From Solidesulfovibrio magneticus RS-1 (GTDB lineage: Bacteria > Desulfobacterota > Desulfovibrionia > Desulfovibrionales > Desulfovibrionaceae): a DNA stretch of 64,000 nt. The notes beneath the pieces are model-generated. The model saw only the letters and a list, made by a program, of their open reading frames with translations. It did not search any database and was not told the origin of the DNA. A program made the position numbers and the translations under genes. Shown one piece after another: positions 52,747 to 62,072 of this stretch (position 1 is the stretch's first letter; each line of letters opens with the position of its first letter). The stretch spans positions 1,054,001-1,118,000 of the forward strand of contig NC_012796.1 in assembly GCF_000010665.1 (NCBI RefSeq), read 5' to 3'.

Positions 52747-53847
52747 TTAGGCAGTGCAACGTGCAATCAGGTTATTAACAGCGGTGCTCAAGGCTTCCAG
52801 ATGGGTCAGGTCAAGCTTTTTCAAGTCAGCTTGATCTTCCAACAGATGATCAATGAAGCTCTTCAGCTTCACCGTTTCTGCGTTAATATACTTGATAGGC
52901 TTTTGGGGGGAGTTCGTGTCACTGGCATCGTTAGGACGCGTCCCGTTGTTGGCAATGACCTCCTCCATATATCCCTGGGGAGAAAGGCCATGTTCCTTAC
53001 GATCAAGCATGACAGCGATATCAACGGCAGTTACTGAGCCCGCAACCTTATTAAAGTCTGTAGATACGCGGACATCAACGTCGAGATCTTTTTGTAAGAG
53101 CTTTTGGCGCGTGATGACCCCCTTGATCATGGGCGTCAAGTGGCCCTTTTCGATCTGTGCATAGTTGATTGTTATGCCACTGCGCGCAAACAGATCGCCG
53201 ATGGGATCTTCCTTGGACAACATATGCTTGATCGGTTTGATCGCCTGGATGACCAGTTCCGCAGCGTCAACACCAATGTCGGCATGCTTCAGAATGCCAG
53301 AGGTGTTTGCGAGATTCATGCACTTCTCTCGCGTGCGCCGTGACATTTCAGGAAATTCACGAGAAATGTAGTCGCCCCAGTTCTCGTTTCCTTCGGCCAT
53401 CACAAGTTTTTTGAGGTGTACGAGAAGGCATCCAATAACGTACCCGATGTTTACCATCTTAGCACGAGCTGAGCCAAATACACCTTCCGCAGCCATGTTC
53501 TGTTCTTTCAACTGCAGAAGTGTTTGCTCTTTGTTGAGTTTTTCTATTTGACCAGTCATGGTGCTCGTTACCCGCTGTAACGTCTCAACTGGAATAGGTT
53601 TTCCTGCTTCAATATGAACATCCTGTTCAGGCTTACCACCCATGGCCCCGGTGGCCCCTTGGAAGTGCATCACCAAGTGGCGCATTGTTTCGTCGTTTTC
53701 GTCTAGATGCGGGGGGTTGATCGTGGCGTCTTCTGTGGTAGTGATGGGAAGGCCAGGAAGGCCAGGGCCGCCCGTTTTCCCGATGCTACCGATCCCGCCG
53801 GTTGCACCGGCAGCCAACTTTGATTTTTGATCATTATCAGCTGACAT
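52747..53847 (-). CDS. DUF3102-like protein with collagen-like N-terminus, copy 2
   Basis: 366 residues, about 97% identical to 18538-19638, with the same seven Gly-X-Y triplets (14-34). It is among the most conserved backbone genes between the units. Confidence 0.7.
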   Translation of the reverse strand: MSADNDQKSKLAAGATGGIGSIGKTGGPGLPGLPITTTEDATINPPHLDENDETMRHLVMHFQGATGAMGGKPEQDVHIEAGKPIPVETLQRVTSTMTGQIEKLNKEQTLLQLKEQNMAAEGVFGSARAKMVNIGYVIGCLLVHLKKLVMAEGNENWGDYISREFPEMSRRTREKCMNLANTSGILKHADIGVDAAELVIQAIKPIKHMLSKEDPIGDLFARSGITINYAQIEKGHLTPMIKGVITRQKLLQKDLDVDVRVSTDFNKVAGSVTAVDIAVMLDRKEHGLSPQGYMEEVIANNGTRPNDASDTNSPQKPIKYINAETVKLKSFIDHLLEDQADLKKLDLTHLEALSTAVNNLIARCTA

Positions 53848-53943
53848 GTCTTACTCCTTGATATTCCCAGTTAAGGGAGATGGTGTCGCTTTGAAACTAC
53901 TTCCCGGTGAAGTTGTTCGCCGCGCCGTTCTGCTTCTTATAGT

Positions 53944-53959
53944 ATCAAGGAGCGTGCCA
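53944..53959 (-). promoter_or_regulatory. sigma54-like promoter candidate, copy 2
   Basis: Minus strand TGGCACGCTCCTTGAT, identical to 19735-19750. Of the upstream dyads, CCGT-N8-ACGG is kept and the second is partly changed (CAGTC/GACGG). Confidence 0.45.
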
Positions 53960-54161
53960 GAAGATGGTGTCAGCTAACGGCATGAAATAACACAAATATT
54001 GTTTTGTTGGTTTTCGAAGCGTTGACTTTTCCCGTCTTATTAAACGGAAGCCAGTCGTATTTGACGGTTTTATTGGTCTCGAGTAAACGCTAAATTCGTA
54101 GGTGAGAGAGGCTTCTTGGCGCGGCGGGTGGGCGGCATCGAATCCCTGAGGCAGAATTTTT

Positions 54162-54191
54162 TTGCCAAACTGAAAGGATTTATGGTATGCT
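54162..54191 (+). promoter_or_regulatory. sigma70-like promoter of the activator gene, copy 2
   Basis: TTGCCA, 18-base spacer, TATGCT with extended TG; identical to copy 1. Confidence 0.5.
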
Positions 54192-54249
54192 GGCCTAGTC
54201 TGTCGGCCTTAAAAAAAGATTTTTCTCCAGTTGGGTATGTGGAGTAATT

Positions 54250-56064
54250 ATGGTTGAGCGTGAGTGGTTAGTTCTTCCCGGAATGACTCAGGTTTTTCTC
54301 CGTTATTTATCAATGGTGAAAGAATATTTGTCTGGAAAGTCAGCGATTCACAATAAACCACTGATGATAATTGGTGATTCTGGTGTTGGTAAAGGACTCT
54401 TTATCGACTGTGCTCGGCAGATTTTTGAAGGTGCTGATTCAAGTTCCTCTTCTCAGCTACAAAAACAAGCAAAACCCTTCTTGAGAATAAATTGTGCTTC
54501 ATTTACAAAAGAATTAGCCGACTCAGAGATATTCGGACATGAAAAAGGTGCTTTTACCAGTGCAACTGGGAAGAAGATAGGAATAGTTGAAGAGGCAAAT
54601 GGTGGGTTGTTGGTTCTAGATGAAATTGGCGAGCTTCCAGAAGTTGTACAGGCAAAGATCCTTATTTTTATCGAAGAAGGCGAATTTAGGCGAGTTGGCT
54701 CTAACGAAATACGACGTTCAAATGTATTTATTATAGGTACTACGAACCAGAGTCAAGATAAGTTCAGACCTGACTTTTGGTATAGATTTTTCCCGGTGTT
54801 TATTCCGGCACTGTATGAGCGTAGGCTTGATGTTCTCTACTATATTGCCCTCAAGTATCCACAAATATTCAATAGATTGACGCCTCAGCACGCTTTGAGT
54901 TTGTTGGCACATAATTGGCCCGGGAATATTCGTGAGCTCGAAAGAGTTGTATCGATAATAATGTCCGAAGATTTGATACGTGAATCACAGCTCACATCGG
55001 ATACTGATGTTGAAAATAAATCTATGCCCTTGGTCTTTCCCGTGGACACAAGGCAAACCTCTTTGGCTGAAATGTATCTTAGTCGCTTTTGTAGTGACTT
55101 GTTAGCTGCTAATTTCAATATCAAGTCATTCAATTCAATAGTGTCAAGCTATGGGTTGCAAATTCCGTACTCCTTTGCTTCCGCAGATGAGTTTGAAGAG
55201 ATTAAGAAACTTTATGTACAATTAAGCGATCAGCATTACTATATTTGTGACAATTCGACAAGTGCAGAGGGTGGAAATAATAAAAAGGAAAAGTGTTGCG
55301 ATATATTTTATACAAAACAAAACAGTTTCTTTGATTTTTTCCCCTCGCTGGCTGACGAAAAGGTTTTCGCAGACTTTTGCAAACCATCTGAAAGTTCTCG
55401 CGGCACTGGTGCTTTGTTGGTTACTATACAGCAAATGCAAAACACCATGAACAGCGAATCTAGCTTTTATTTGAAAACAAAAATTGATCGTGAGAATTGT
55501 ACGCAGCGTGTAGGCGATTTAAAAAATACTTATCTTGTTTCTAGGGATAGTAGAATTGAAAATATCGGCGTATGTTTTTTGTGTATCTGTGATATTTTTT
55601 TAAAAAATAGTATGTCTTCTTCGAATGTTTTTGATAAGGCTGATGTTCATCTGGCTGGGCGAAGTCCTTTCGGCAAAGTTCGAAATTCTATAATGGTAGC
55701 ATTCGAAAAAGCAGGCTTGATTTCAGAGTCGCTTGAATACGCCTTTGGCAAAAAGTTGGTTTTTGATAAAGAGTATCGCGTTGAAGTGGACTGGGGTGAG
55801 TATGTTAAATCTGTGCTTATAAATAATGACATTTGTTCTGGTGAGGTAGAAATAAATTCTGTGGCCCAAAGCTTAAATGAGTGTGAGTCAATTTTATATA
55901 AAGTTACTGAGGAAGAATTGTTGGTTTCTTATTATAAATATTTACGTTCTAAATACTCAAAAGTTGTTCAGGTTTGTAAGCATGCAGGTCTTAACAACTC
56001 GACATGTCGCAATCAGCTAAGGAAGTATGGACTGTTGCCAAATCAAATGAAGGAAGATGGCTAA
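54250..56064 (+). CDS. sigma54-type AAA+ transcription activator with C-terminal HTH, copy 2
   Basis: 604 residues, no length change from 20042-21856. The AAA+ core is nearly identical (GDSGVGKG, GAFTSA, NWPGNIRELERV). Differences rise in the middle and C-terminal parts (about 460-560), which may be the signal-receiving region. The HTH (VVQVCKHAGLNNSTCRNQL) is kept, so both activators probably bind the same sites and could cross-regulate. Confidence 0.85.
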   Translation: MVEREWLVLPGMTQVFLRYLSMVKEYLSGKSAIHNKPLMIIGDSGVGKGLFIDCARQIFEGADSSSSSQLQKQAKPFLRINCASFTKELADSEIFGHEKGAFTSATGKKIGIVEEANGGLLVLDEIGELPEVVQAKILIFIEEGEFRRVGSNEIRRSNVFIIGTTNQSQDKFRPDFWYRFFPVFIPALYERRLDVLYYIALKYPQIFNRLTPQHALSLLAHNWPGNIRELERVVSIIMSEDLIRESQLTSDTDVENKSMPLVFPVDTRQTSLAEMYLSRFCSDLLAANFNIKSFNSIVSSYGLQIPYSFASADEFEEIKKLYVQLSDQHYYICDNSTSAEGGNNKKEKCCDIFYTKQNSFFDFFPSLADEKVFADFCKPSESSRGTGALLVTIQQMQNTMNSESSFYLKTKIDRENCTQRVGDLKNTYLVSRDSRIENIGVCFLCICDIFLKNSMSSSNVFDKADVHLAGRSPFGKVRNSIMVAFEKAGLISESLEYAFGKKLVFDKEYRVEVDWGEYVKSVLINNDICSGEVEINSVAQSLNECESILYKVTEEELLVSYYKYLRSKYSKVVQVCKHAGLNNSTCRNQLRKYGLLPNQMKEDG

Positions 56065-56449
56065 TGGGATGAAATGATAAAAATATAGAGCTAAAGAACA
56101 CTTTTTCTTAACTGCTAAATTCCAAGATTGTTGTTTCAACTCGTAGGATCCTGTGAATTTCCAGGGTCACATTTAAGCTGGATTCAGCGATTTCCCACTT
56201 TTTCCCCTGTTTTGACCATGCAGTGCTCTATAACGCGGGCTGAGACTTTTTGGTTTCCCACCAGCTGGCAATTTCTAGCTCTTCCGTATCGATCTTTCAC
56301 CACTTTGGTTCGAAACGACACGCAGCTATTTCATCGAGAAATCGTATGAAATTCGTGCGGTTTAAATCGAATAATGTTCTATAAATTGCCGATTTTTAAT
56401 AGATATTTTTCCCGTAGCCGGTAATGCCCCGTTCTGGTAAATCTACACC
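56065..56449. other. Conserved spacer with a P2 palindrome, copy 2
   Basis: Counterpart of 21857-22241; P2 variant TAGGATCCTG near 56145. No gene seen. Confidence 0.4.
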
Positions 56450-56623
56450 ATGGAATGGATCATAAGATCAGCCCTAGTCATGGGCATAATCGTCTTGCTT
56501 GGGCTATCTCTTGGCAAGAAGAAAGAGCATAAGAAACGCTCCGTTCCTGGATTCTTCAGTTTTGACCAATACAAAGAGCGAGAACTTTCCCAGCGTGGTG
56601 TCTTCGATAAGACGAAATGGTGA
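56450..56623 (+). CDS. 57-residue single-helix membrane peptide, copy 2
   Basis: MEWIIRSALVMGIIVLLGLS followed by LGKKKEHKKRSVPGFFSF and a tail ending KTKW. One codon shorter than 22242-22418 with the frame kept. The basic segment after the helix is conserved. It is convergent with the DUF6573-like gene 15 bases away. Confidence 0.65.
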   Translation: MEWIIRSALVMGIIVLLGLSLGKKKEHKKRSVPGFFSFDQYKERELSQRGVFDKTKW

Positions 56624-56638
56624 GTTTAATAACTTCGC

Positions 56639-57034
56639 TCAGTCATCCTCGGGCAGCATGATCGTCAGGACTGGAATGGCACCATCGTCACCGGGGCCAA
56701 TATGGGCGATAACTTGGACGGTTTCAGATCGTCCTGGCTCCATCAGGAAATCCACTTTGAAGTAAACCCGATCTGTCCCTTTGCTGGCTCGGGCGGCGAA
56801 CATAGCTAGGGTCAGCAGATCATGGAGCCGGCCAGCAATGGACTGACCGAAACTCATGTCCAATCCGTCAGGAACTTCGACATACCGGTGATAAAGGTTG
56901 TCGGTGACGACGGTGTGGACTTTGAACCCGTGAGCTTTGGCCTCGTCAGTGATGTCGATCAGAACTCCGTCAGCAATGGCCTGTGCCCTGGTGTAGCTGA
57001 AGATGAGGTTCCCAAAAGCTTTATCGGTGGTCAT
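56639..57034 (-). CDS. DUF6573-like protein, copy 2
   Basis: 131 residues starting MTTDKAFGNLIFSYTRAQAI, about 85% identical to 22434-22826. GGAGG lies 8 bases before the ATG, which overlaps the 3' end of the small upstream gene by 14 bases. Confidence 0.75.
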   Translation of the reverse strand: MTTDKAFGNLIFSYTRAQAIADGVLIDITDEAKAHGFKVHTVVTDNLYHRYVEVPDGLDMSFGQSIAGRLHDLLTLAMFAARASKGTDRVYFKVDFLMEPGRSETVQVIAHIGPGDDGAIPVLTIMLPEDD

Positions 57035-57248
57035 TTTGATTGCCTCCAGATTCGGCAGTTAAAATAGCATCGAGATGTTGACGGAAGTTTTGACACAGTG
57101 TAATTCCAACATCGGCATATGAGCGCGTTAGTTGCCCGTATATCTCGACTGAACTCGTGTCCATTATTTTGAAAAGCTGTTCAATCGGACGAAACGCATT
57201 GAATATTTCGTCCTTTGTTTGAAGAAGAGCATGATCTTTTTGGTCCAT
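57021..57248 (-). CDS. 75-residue helical protein overlapping the DUF6573-like gene
   Basis: MDQKDHALLQTKDEIFNAFR onward, ending GGNQNDHR and a TAA stop inside the start region of the next gene. This intact version defines the real length of the gene that reads through at 22693-23040. GGAGG precedes the ATG. Function unknown; the overlap suggests translational coupling with the DUF6573-like protein. Confidence 0.6.
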   Translation of the reverse strand: MDQKDHALLQTKDEIFNAFRPIEQLFKIMDTSSVEIYGQLTRSYADVGITLCQNFRQHLDAILTAESGGNQNDHR

Positions 57249-57293
57249 ATGGCCTCCTTTGCTTTTTAAGCAGAAGGATACCCTGGACCAGTG

Positions 57294-57815
57294 GGGCGGT
57301 CACGGGAGTCTGGGAAGTTTAGCTGGACAGAGCCCTATGGAAATCGGACATTGGGTGTATACGGGGATTTCCTGGGTTTTTGGCCCGGGGGAAGCCCAAC
57401 CAAGGGGATGACTGGAAAAACCCCAGGAAAGGCCCGTAGAGAGGGTTGGGGAGGGGTGTCCGTGGGAAAAGGCCAAGCCCAGATTTCCCTAATGTTGGGG
57501 CTTCAGCTATTTGCTACGAAGAAATCTGTGACACCGACGACTTTTGAAAAGTCCAGTTTACTGGAACTTTTGATTTTCAGTAGATAGGTCGAAAGTTCGG
57601 CTATTTAGGGCTGAATGCCATTATGAACCCAAAACGATAGTTTCCGATGGCATAATTCTGCCATTTTCCGACCCTGCTAACGACCAAGGGCACTAAAACT
57701 AGTCTGTTCTGTTCCTGGTCCTGGAGCGTTGGGTACGCTGAACCGTGGTATTAACGCCCCGTAATAGCTAAGCTTTTTAAAATACGAAATATCCGTCGTT
57801 TTTGACCGGGCCAGA
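57294..57815 (+). repeat. Complete type-A cassette-junction module
   Basis: S1 (CTGGACAGAGCCCTATGG at 57322), S2, P1 TCCAGTTTACTGGA (57552-57565), P2 ATGGCATAATTCTGCCAT (57647-57664) and P3 (ACGAAATATCCGTCGTTTTT, about 57784-57803). The first 28 bases (GGGGCGGTCACGGGAGTCTG) are shared with the module after the same gene in unit 1, fixing the backbone-cargo junction at about 57320. Confidence 0.82.
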
Positions 57816-57933
57816 ATTTGACAATTTACCAGTGAAGCAGCCTTTTGCCGTTAATCGCTGGCTGTATTGACATCTTAACGTTTTAAGCTACTTTTTGGAA
57901 ATCAAATTAACCACTTTTTAAGGAGTACTACCC

Positions 57934-58254
57934 ATGGCTGGAAAAGAATCAAAATTTGACGCGATGAAACTTCGCACCATGATTACCGAAGGGAAGACCG
58001 CCCAGCAAATCATGGACGCTTTCGGGATTGATAAGGTGACTTTGAAAAACCATCTCCTGAAGTTGATGCAGATGGATGAAAAGTTTTATAAGATTGAAGG
58101 TATGGAAACTCGGGCGGTTTCTGGAAATGCCAAGTTCTCGAAAAACGGACTGCGTCTGTCCCCGACTCTTCTGTCAAACTATGGTTTCACCCTGGGTGAC
58201 GAATTTAAAGTCTCAAGCTTGGAAGAAGGGAAGATTGTGCTGGAGCAGAAGTAG
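57934..58254 (+). CDS. HTH plus AbrB-like regulator (cargo paralogue)
   Basis: A 106-residue protein. HTH-like half: LRTMITEGKTAQQIMDAFGI and VTLKNHLLKLMQMDE. AbrB-like half: FSKNGLRLSPTLLSNYGFTL, GDEFKV, EEGKIVLEQK. It is homologous to the backbone regulators at 12649 and 46792 (same length of both halves, modest identity) and to the left-flank relic. AAGGAG lies 8-9 bases before the ATG. A strong terminator follows. It may cross-regulate the mobile backbone. Confidence 0.78.
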   Translation: MAGKESKFDAMKLRTMITEGKTAQQIMDAFGIDKVTLKNHLLKLMQMDEKFYKIEGMETRAVSGNAKFSKNGLRLSPTLLSNYGFTLGDEFKVSSLEEGKIVLEQK

Positions 58255-58275
58255 CTTGTTTCGGTAGAAAAGATT

Positions 58276-58318
58276 GAAAGCCCACGTTCTCCAGTTTAGG
58301 TGGATTGCGTGGGCTTTG
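58276..58318 (+). terminator. Terminator after the AbrB-like regulator
   Basis: Perfect 10-bp stem AAAGCCCACG/CGTGGGCTTT with a 21-base loop. It is shared with the relic at 2661-2703. Confidence 0.78.
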
Positions 58319-58341
58319 ATTACTTGTACGGTTTGTAAAGG

Positions 58342-60669
58342 TTAAACCCCTGTGTCGTGACTGAATATTTTGTCGATGGTGTTCTTTAAGTCTTCGATTA
58401 TAATTGGTTTTGATAAGTAGCCATTCATGCCGTGAGCCAAGAATTTTTCTCGGTCTCCAGCCATAGCATGAGCGGTTAAGGCTATAATAGGTATTTTCGA
58501 AAATTTTTCGTTGGAATTTCTTATCGCTATGGTCGTTTCTACTCCATCTAAATTTGGCATCTGGATGTCCATAAGGATTAAATCGAATTCTTCGGATTGT
58601 AATAGCTTTAACGTTTCTATTCCGTCATTCGCACATAATGCAGTGTGGCCGATTCTTTTGACAAAACTAGATATGGCCAATTGGTTGACTTTGTCATCCT
58701 CTGCAATAAGTATTTTCAAATTTGAAACATTTTCGTGATTGATGTTGTAAGTGTAATCTTTTTCCTCTAAAATCGGAGGTTCAGTTGTCTTAAAAGGAAT
58801 TGCGATGCAAGTTGTAATGCCACCATCATCATTATTGTCGATAGTGATGCTTCCCCCCATAATCAGGAGTAGCTTTTTCACAATTGAAAGTCCTAGTCCA
58901 ACTCCTCCGTATTTACGCGTCAAAGATCCATCGACCTGTGTGAAAGGGACAAAAATTTCGTCTAACTTGTCTTCTGGTATTCCTATGCCAGTGTCTGAAA
59001 TTTCAATGAAAATATTAATAATATTGTTATTTATGAGCGAGGTGATCGTTAGACTTATGCAGCCCCGAGATGTGAATTTGACCGAATTACCAAATATATT
59101 GAAAATAATTTGTCTTAGCCGGCCAGAGTCGCCATAAACCAAATCGGGAATTGACTTGTCGATAGAAGTTTTGATTTCTAGATTTTTTGAAGTTAGTTCT
59201 GTAATGAAAGTATTGATAACGTCTTCAACAAGGTGATTGAGGTTGAACCCATGATTCTCTAAGGCTACATAGCCTTGTTCGATGCGTGACAAGTCCAAAA
59301 TATCAGTAATTAAACTAGTTAAGTTTCTTCCTGAATTTAACGCGATGTCGATATATTCGGTTTGTTCGCTGTCAGTGTCTGTGGATTCGAGCAACTGGAG
59401 CATTCCCATGATCCCATTTAATGGAGTTCTTATCTCGTGACTCATATTAGCTAAAAATTCACTTTTTGATTTAGAAGCTGCGAGAGCTTGTTCTTTTGCG
59501 GCAATAAGTTCAAGCTCTGATATCTTTTCGGCAGTTATGTCTTCAACGATTACCATGAATAAGTTGTCGTGAGCTTTAACTCCGTGAACGCGTATGAAAA
59601 TGTTTTTATGAGAAAAAAAAGATTCATAAGAACCTTCAGCGTGTGTTTCGCCTGTATTTATCAATTCTTCCACAGCATCTAAAAACAACTTGTCTTTAAC
59701 TGCTTCGTATAGATTGATGCCGCGATAAGTTTCCCTAGGAGAGTCAAAAATCTTTGAAAACGCGAGATTGCAATCGGTCGCCGTTCCATTTTTGTCGAGC
59801 AATAGCGTCCCTAGAGGAGAACTCTCGTAAAGAGATCTAAACCTTGCTTCATTTTCACGGCTGGTTGCTTCTGACTTCAATAAGATTTTATTAGTTTTGT
59901 CCCTAATCTTTTCATTCCTAAATAAAAAGAAAAATGTAGCAATTATAAACAGAAACCCTAGACTACCAATTGTGAGGTATTGATAGAAGGCTGATGTAAT
60001 AAGCTTGGCGAGGGATATGTCGTATTTGTCCATGGGGACTGTGACGCTAATTCCACCGCGGATGTCTCCGACTTTATATCCTTGTTTTGCATGGCATTTT
60101 AAACATGCTTTTTCAGTTGTCATTGGGCGCATATAGCGCAAAATTGGTTTGCCATCTTCTTGGGCGAATTCATAATATTCTTTGACGCCTTCTCGAAATC
60201 TTTTTAATGCTTCAGTTTCCCATGGTGATGGCGAGTTTTCAGGTCGAATTGGTGTTAAGCTTGTTATATGCCCTTTTAAACCGAACTCAAGGTCCATGAC
60301 GTCATGAACCATTCTTGTCATAAATGCAGGGTTTATTAATGTTAGTTTTTTTCCAGAATTTGTAGTCACGTCTCTGTCCGGAACATCCAAATAAGGATTG
60401 GGCTGAAGATTTTGTGAGATTTCTGCATACACGCCGCCCATTTGGGCTGCCCATCTTCTGTAAGTAATGTCTTTATTGTAAGCTATTTCTGCTTCGACTA
60501 ACGCTTGGGAATGAATGGAGTCAATGGCATTTGCTTTGTCTGATGAGTACAACCAAAACATAAGCATTAGCCAAGCAGTTGCAGTAACAAGAAAAGAAGC
60601 GTATAGTTTTTTCTCTTGAGATAGTTTTGTCATGAGGGACCTAATCATAGAAATTAGAATGTGATACAA
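58342..60669 (-). CDS. Hybrid histidine kinase with Tll0287-like (DUF3365) haem sensor
   Basis: A 775-residue membrane kinase. TM1 (about 24-42), periplasmic Tll0287-like domain (about 45-225) with a c-type haem site CLKCH (about 187-191) in [22 protein letters not shown]2 (about 230-250), PAS (about 275-385), HisKA ([16 protein letters not shown], His about 406), HATPase ([11 protein letters not shown]) and a C-terminal receiver ([11 protein letters not shown], Asp about 699). It probably senses redox state or gases. It lies 28 bases after cheV on the same strand, so MCP, small protein, CheV and kinase look like one operon. Confidence 0.93.
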   Translation of the reverse strand: MYHILISMIRSLMTKLSQEKKLYASFLVTATAWLMLMFWLYSSDKANAIDSIHSQALVEAEIAYNKDITYRRWAAQMGGVYAEISQNLQPNPYLDVPDRDVTTNSGKKLTLINPAFMTRMVHDVMDLEFGLKGHITSLTPIRPENSPSPWETEALKRFREGVKEYYEFAQEDGKPILRYMRPMTTEKACLKCHAKQGYKVGDIRGGISVTVPMDKYDISLAKLITSAFYQYLTIGSLGFLFIIATFFFLFRNEKIRDKTNKILLKSEATSRENEARFRSLYESSPLGTLLLDKNGTATDCNLAFSKIFDSPRETYRGINLYEAVKDKLFLDAVEELINTGETHAEGSYESFFSHKNIFIRVHGVKAHDNLFMVIVEDITAEKISELELIAAKEQALAASKSKSEFLANMSHEIRTPLNGIMGMLQLLESTDTDSEQTEYIDIALNSGRNLTSLITDILDLSRIEQGYVALENHGFNLNHLVEDVINTFITELTSKNLEIKTSIDKSIPDLVYGDSGRLRQIIFNIFGNSVKFTSRGCISLTITSLINNNIINIFIEISDTGIGIPEDKLDEIFVPFTQVDGSLTRKYGGVGLGLSIVKKLLLIMGGSITIDNNDDGGITTCIAIPFKTTEPPILEEKDYTYNINHENVSNLKILIAEDDKVNQLAISSFVKRIGHTALCANDGIETLKLLQSEEFDLILMDIQMPNLDGVETTIAIRNSNEKFSKIPIIALTAHAMAGDREKFLAHGMNGYLSKPIIIEDLKNTIDKIFSHDTGV

Positions 60670-60697
60670 AATAAACGTTGCTGACTACTCAACGATA

Positions 60698-61648
60698 CTA
60701 AATTATTTTGTTTGCGTATTTTTTTATAAGTAAGTGAGCTGTTAGAGGTATTTTGTGTAGATCGGGTTTTGACATTTGTTCGTCTGCGCCGACAGATAAC
60801 CCTTTGTGATATAGTTCTTCAGTGATGATTGATGAGTAAAGCAGTACAGGCAGTTTCTTTAAGCGGTCATGCTGTTTGATTTTCTTTGTCAATGTAAAGC
60901 CATCCATCTGTGGCATTTCAATGTCTGTGATGATAATATCGGCAAGTTCAGGTGTGGGTTGTAAGCTATCTGAAGTTTCGGATATCTGCTGGTTTAAATA
61001 ATTCCAACAGTCTAAGCCATTGGTAAACTCACGTACTTCGAAATTTGCTTCTTCCAAAGAATTCCTCAGCATTTCGCGTATGAGTTTCGAATCGTCAGCT
61101 ATTAAGGCTCGGTATGTATCGTCAGAAACAAAGGAGTTACTTTTCGCTTCTATCTGGACTCCTGTTAGGTCAGAAATCATATATTCTAAATCAAGTAATT
61201 GAATAATTTTGTCTTCGATTTGGACTATGCCAACTACGCAGTTTTCTTTGCTAGATGAGACAAGTTTGTCAGGAGATTCGACTTGAGTCCAGTCAAGTCG
61301 ATGAATTTCAACCACTCCAGAAACTAAGAAGCCGGCTGTTTGTTTGCTGAATTCCGTGACGATTATTATTTCATTTTTAGACTTTTTTCGGGGTATTTTA
61401 AGCCATTTTGAAAGATCTAGAATAGGCAAAATTGACCCACGTAATGAGATGACTCCCATGAAACAAGGATTGACATTGTCGTAAGTTATTTCAAGCCCTG
61501 GATTTTCAATCACTTCAACTACTTTGGCAACATTGATTCCGAACGAGTTCATTCCACTTGGTGAGTTCTCGGTTGTTTGTGATGTAATAAAAAACTCTAA
61601 AATTTCGAACTCGTTAGTTCCAGTTTCGAGAAGAATTTCTTGTGACAT
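60698..61648 (-). CDS. cheV: CheV: CheW-receiver chemotaxis adaptor
   Basis: A 316-residue protein: CheW domain (about 1-165; FGINVAKVVEVIE, GVISLRGSILPILDLSKWL, IVQIEDKIIQLLDLEYM) and receiver domain (about 180-310; ALIADDSKLIREMLRNSLEE, phospho-acceptor Asp about 238 in IITDIEMPQMDG, Lys in MSKPD). CheV couples receptors to CheA and is tuned by phosphorylation. It lies 22 bases after the small helical gene and downstream of the MCP, its likely partner. Confidence 0.94.
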   Translation of the reverse strand: MSQEILLETGTNEFEILEFFITSQTTENSPSGMNSFGINVAKVVEVIENPGLEITYDNVNPCFMGVISLRGSILPILDLSKWLKIPRKKSKNEIIIVTEFSKQTAGFLVSGVVEIHRLDWTQVESPDKLVSSSKENCVVGIVQIEDKIIQLLDLEYMISDLTGVQIEAKSNSFVSDDTYRALIADDSKLIREMLRNSLEEANFEVREFTNGLDCWNYLNQQISETSDSLQPTPELADIIITDIEMPQMDGFTLTKKIKQHDRLKKLPVLLYSSIITEELYHKGLSVGADEQMSKPDLHKIPLTAHLLIKKYANKII

Positions 61649-61670
61649 GGGTTTCCTCTTTTAGCGTATA

Positions 61671-62018
61671 CTATGAAGGTGTTGTCTTTGAGTTCAGTGT
61701 ATTAGTTGCCAAGTTTATTAAAAAGTGTGAAAGAAGACGTACAATTTGACAGAGATCATTTTCCAGAAAATTCTGCGCAATTTCTTCGAGCAAAATTTCT
61801 GAATGGTACAATGAGATTAGTATGTTTTCTTTGCCTATAGTATTGTATGCCTCAAGAAATCTTTTGTCTTCAAGGACGATTAAGTTGATAAAGTATATGG
61901 CCAAGAAACTTTTGTTTATCTGGGTCCTGTCTTTGACGTCTCCCAAAAGTTTATTCCCAACCATTTGAATAATTTCAGAAAGTTGTTTATTCGTATCTAT
62001 GGCTTGGCAAAGATTCAT
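61671..62018 (-). CDS. Small helical protein between MCP and CheV
   Basis: A 115-residue all-helical protein, not recognised (MNLCQAIDTNKQLSEIIQMV onward). It is 54 bases after the MCP and 22 before cheV. It aligns without gaps over about 88 residues with 34309-34677, also placed after an MCP. Together they may be a family of receptor-linked accessory proteins; similarity is weak. Confidence 0.6.
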   Translation of the reverse strand: MNLCQAIDTNKQLSEIIQMVGNKLLGDVKDRTQINKSFLAIYFINLIVLEDKRFLEAYNTIGKENILISLYHSEILLEEIAQNFLENDLCQIVRLLSHFLINLATNTLNSKTTPS

Positions 62019-62072
62019 CTGTGTGCTCGTTGCAAGGAGGTGGAGTGAGGCCCCACCTCCTTGCGTAACTCG

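Noticed and set aside
23081-57815. Integron attC sites as an explanation of the repeat modules
   Set aside because: The modules are 0.3-0.65 kb with three separate palindromes and no GTTRRRY-type core; no IntI-specific insertion domain is visible in either recombinase.
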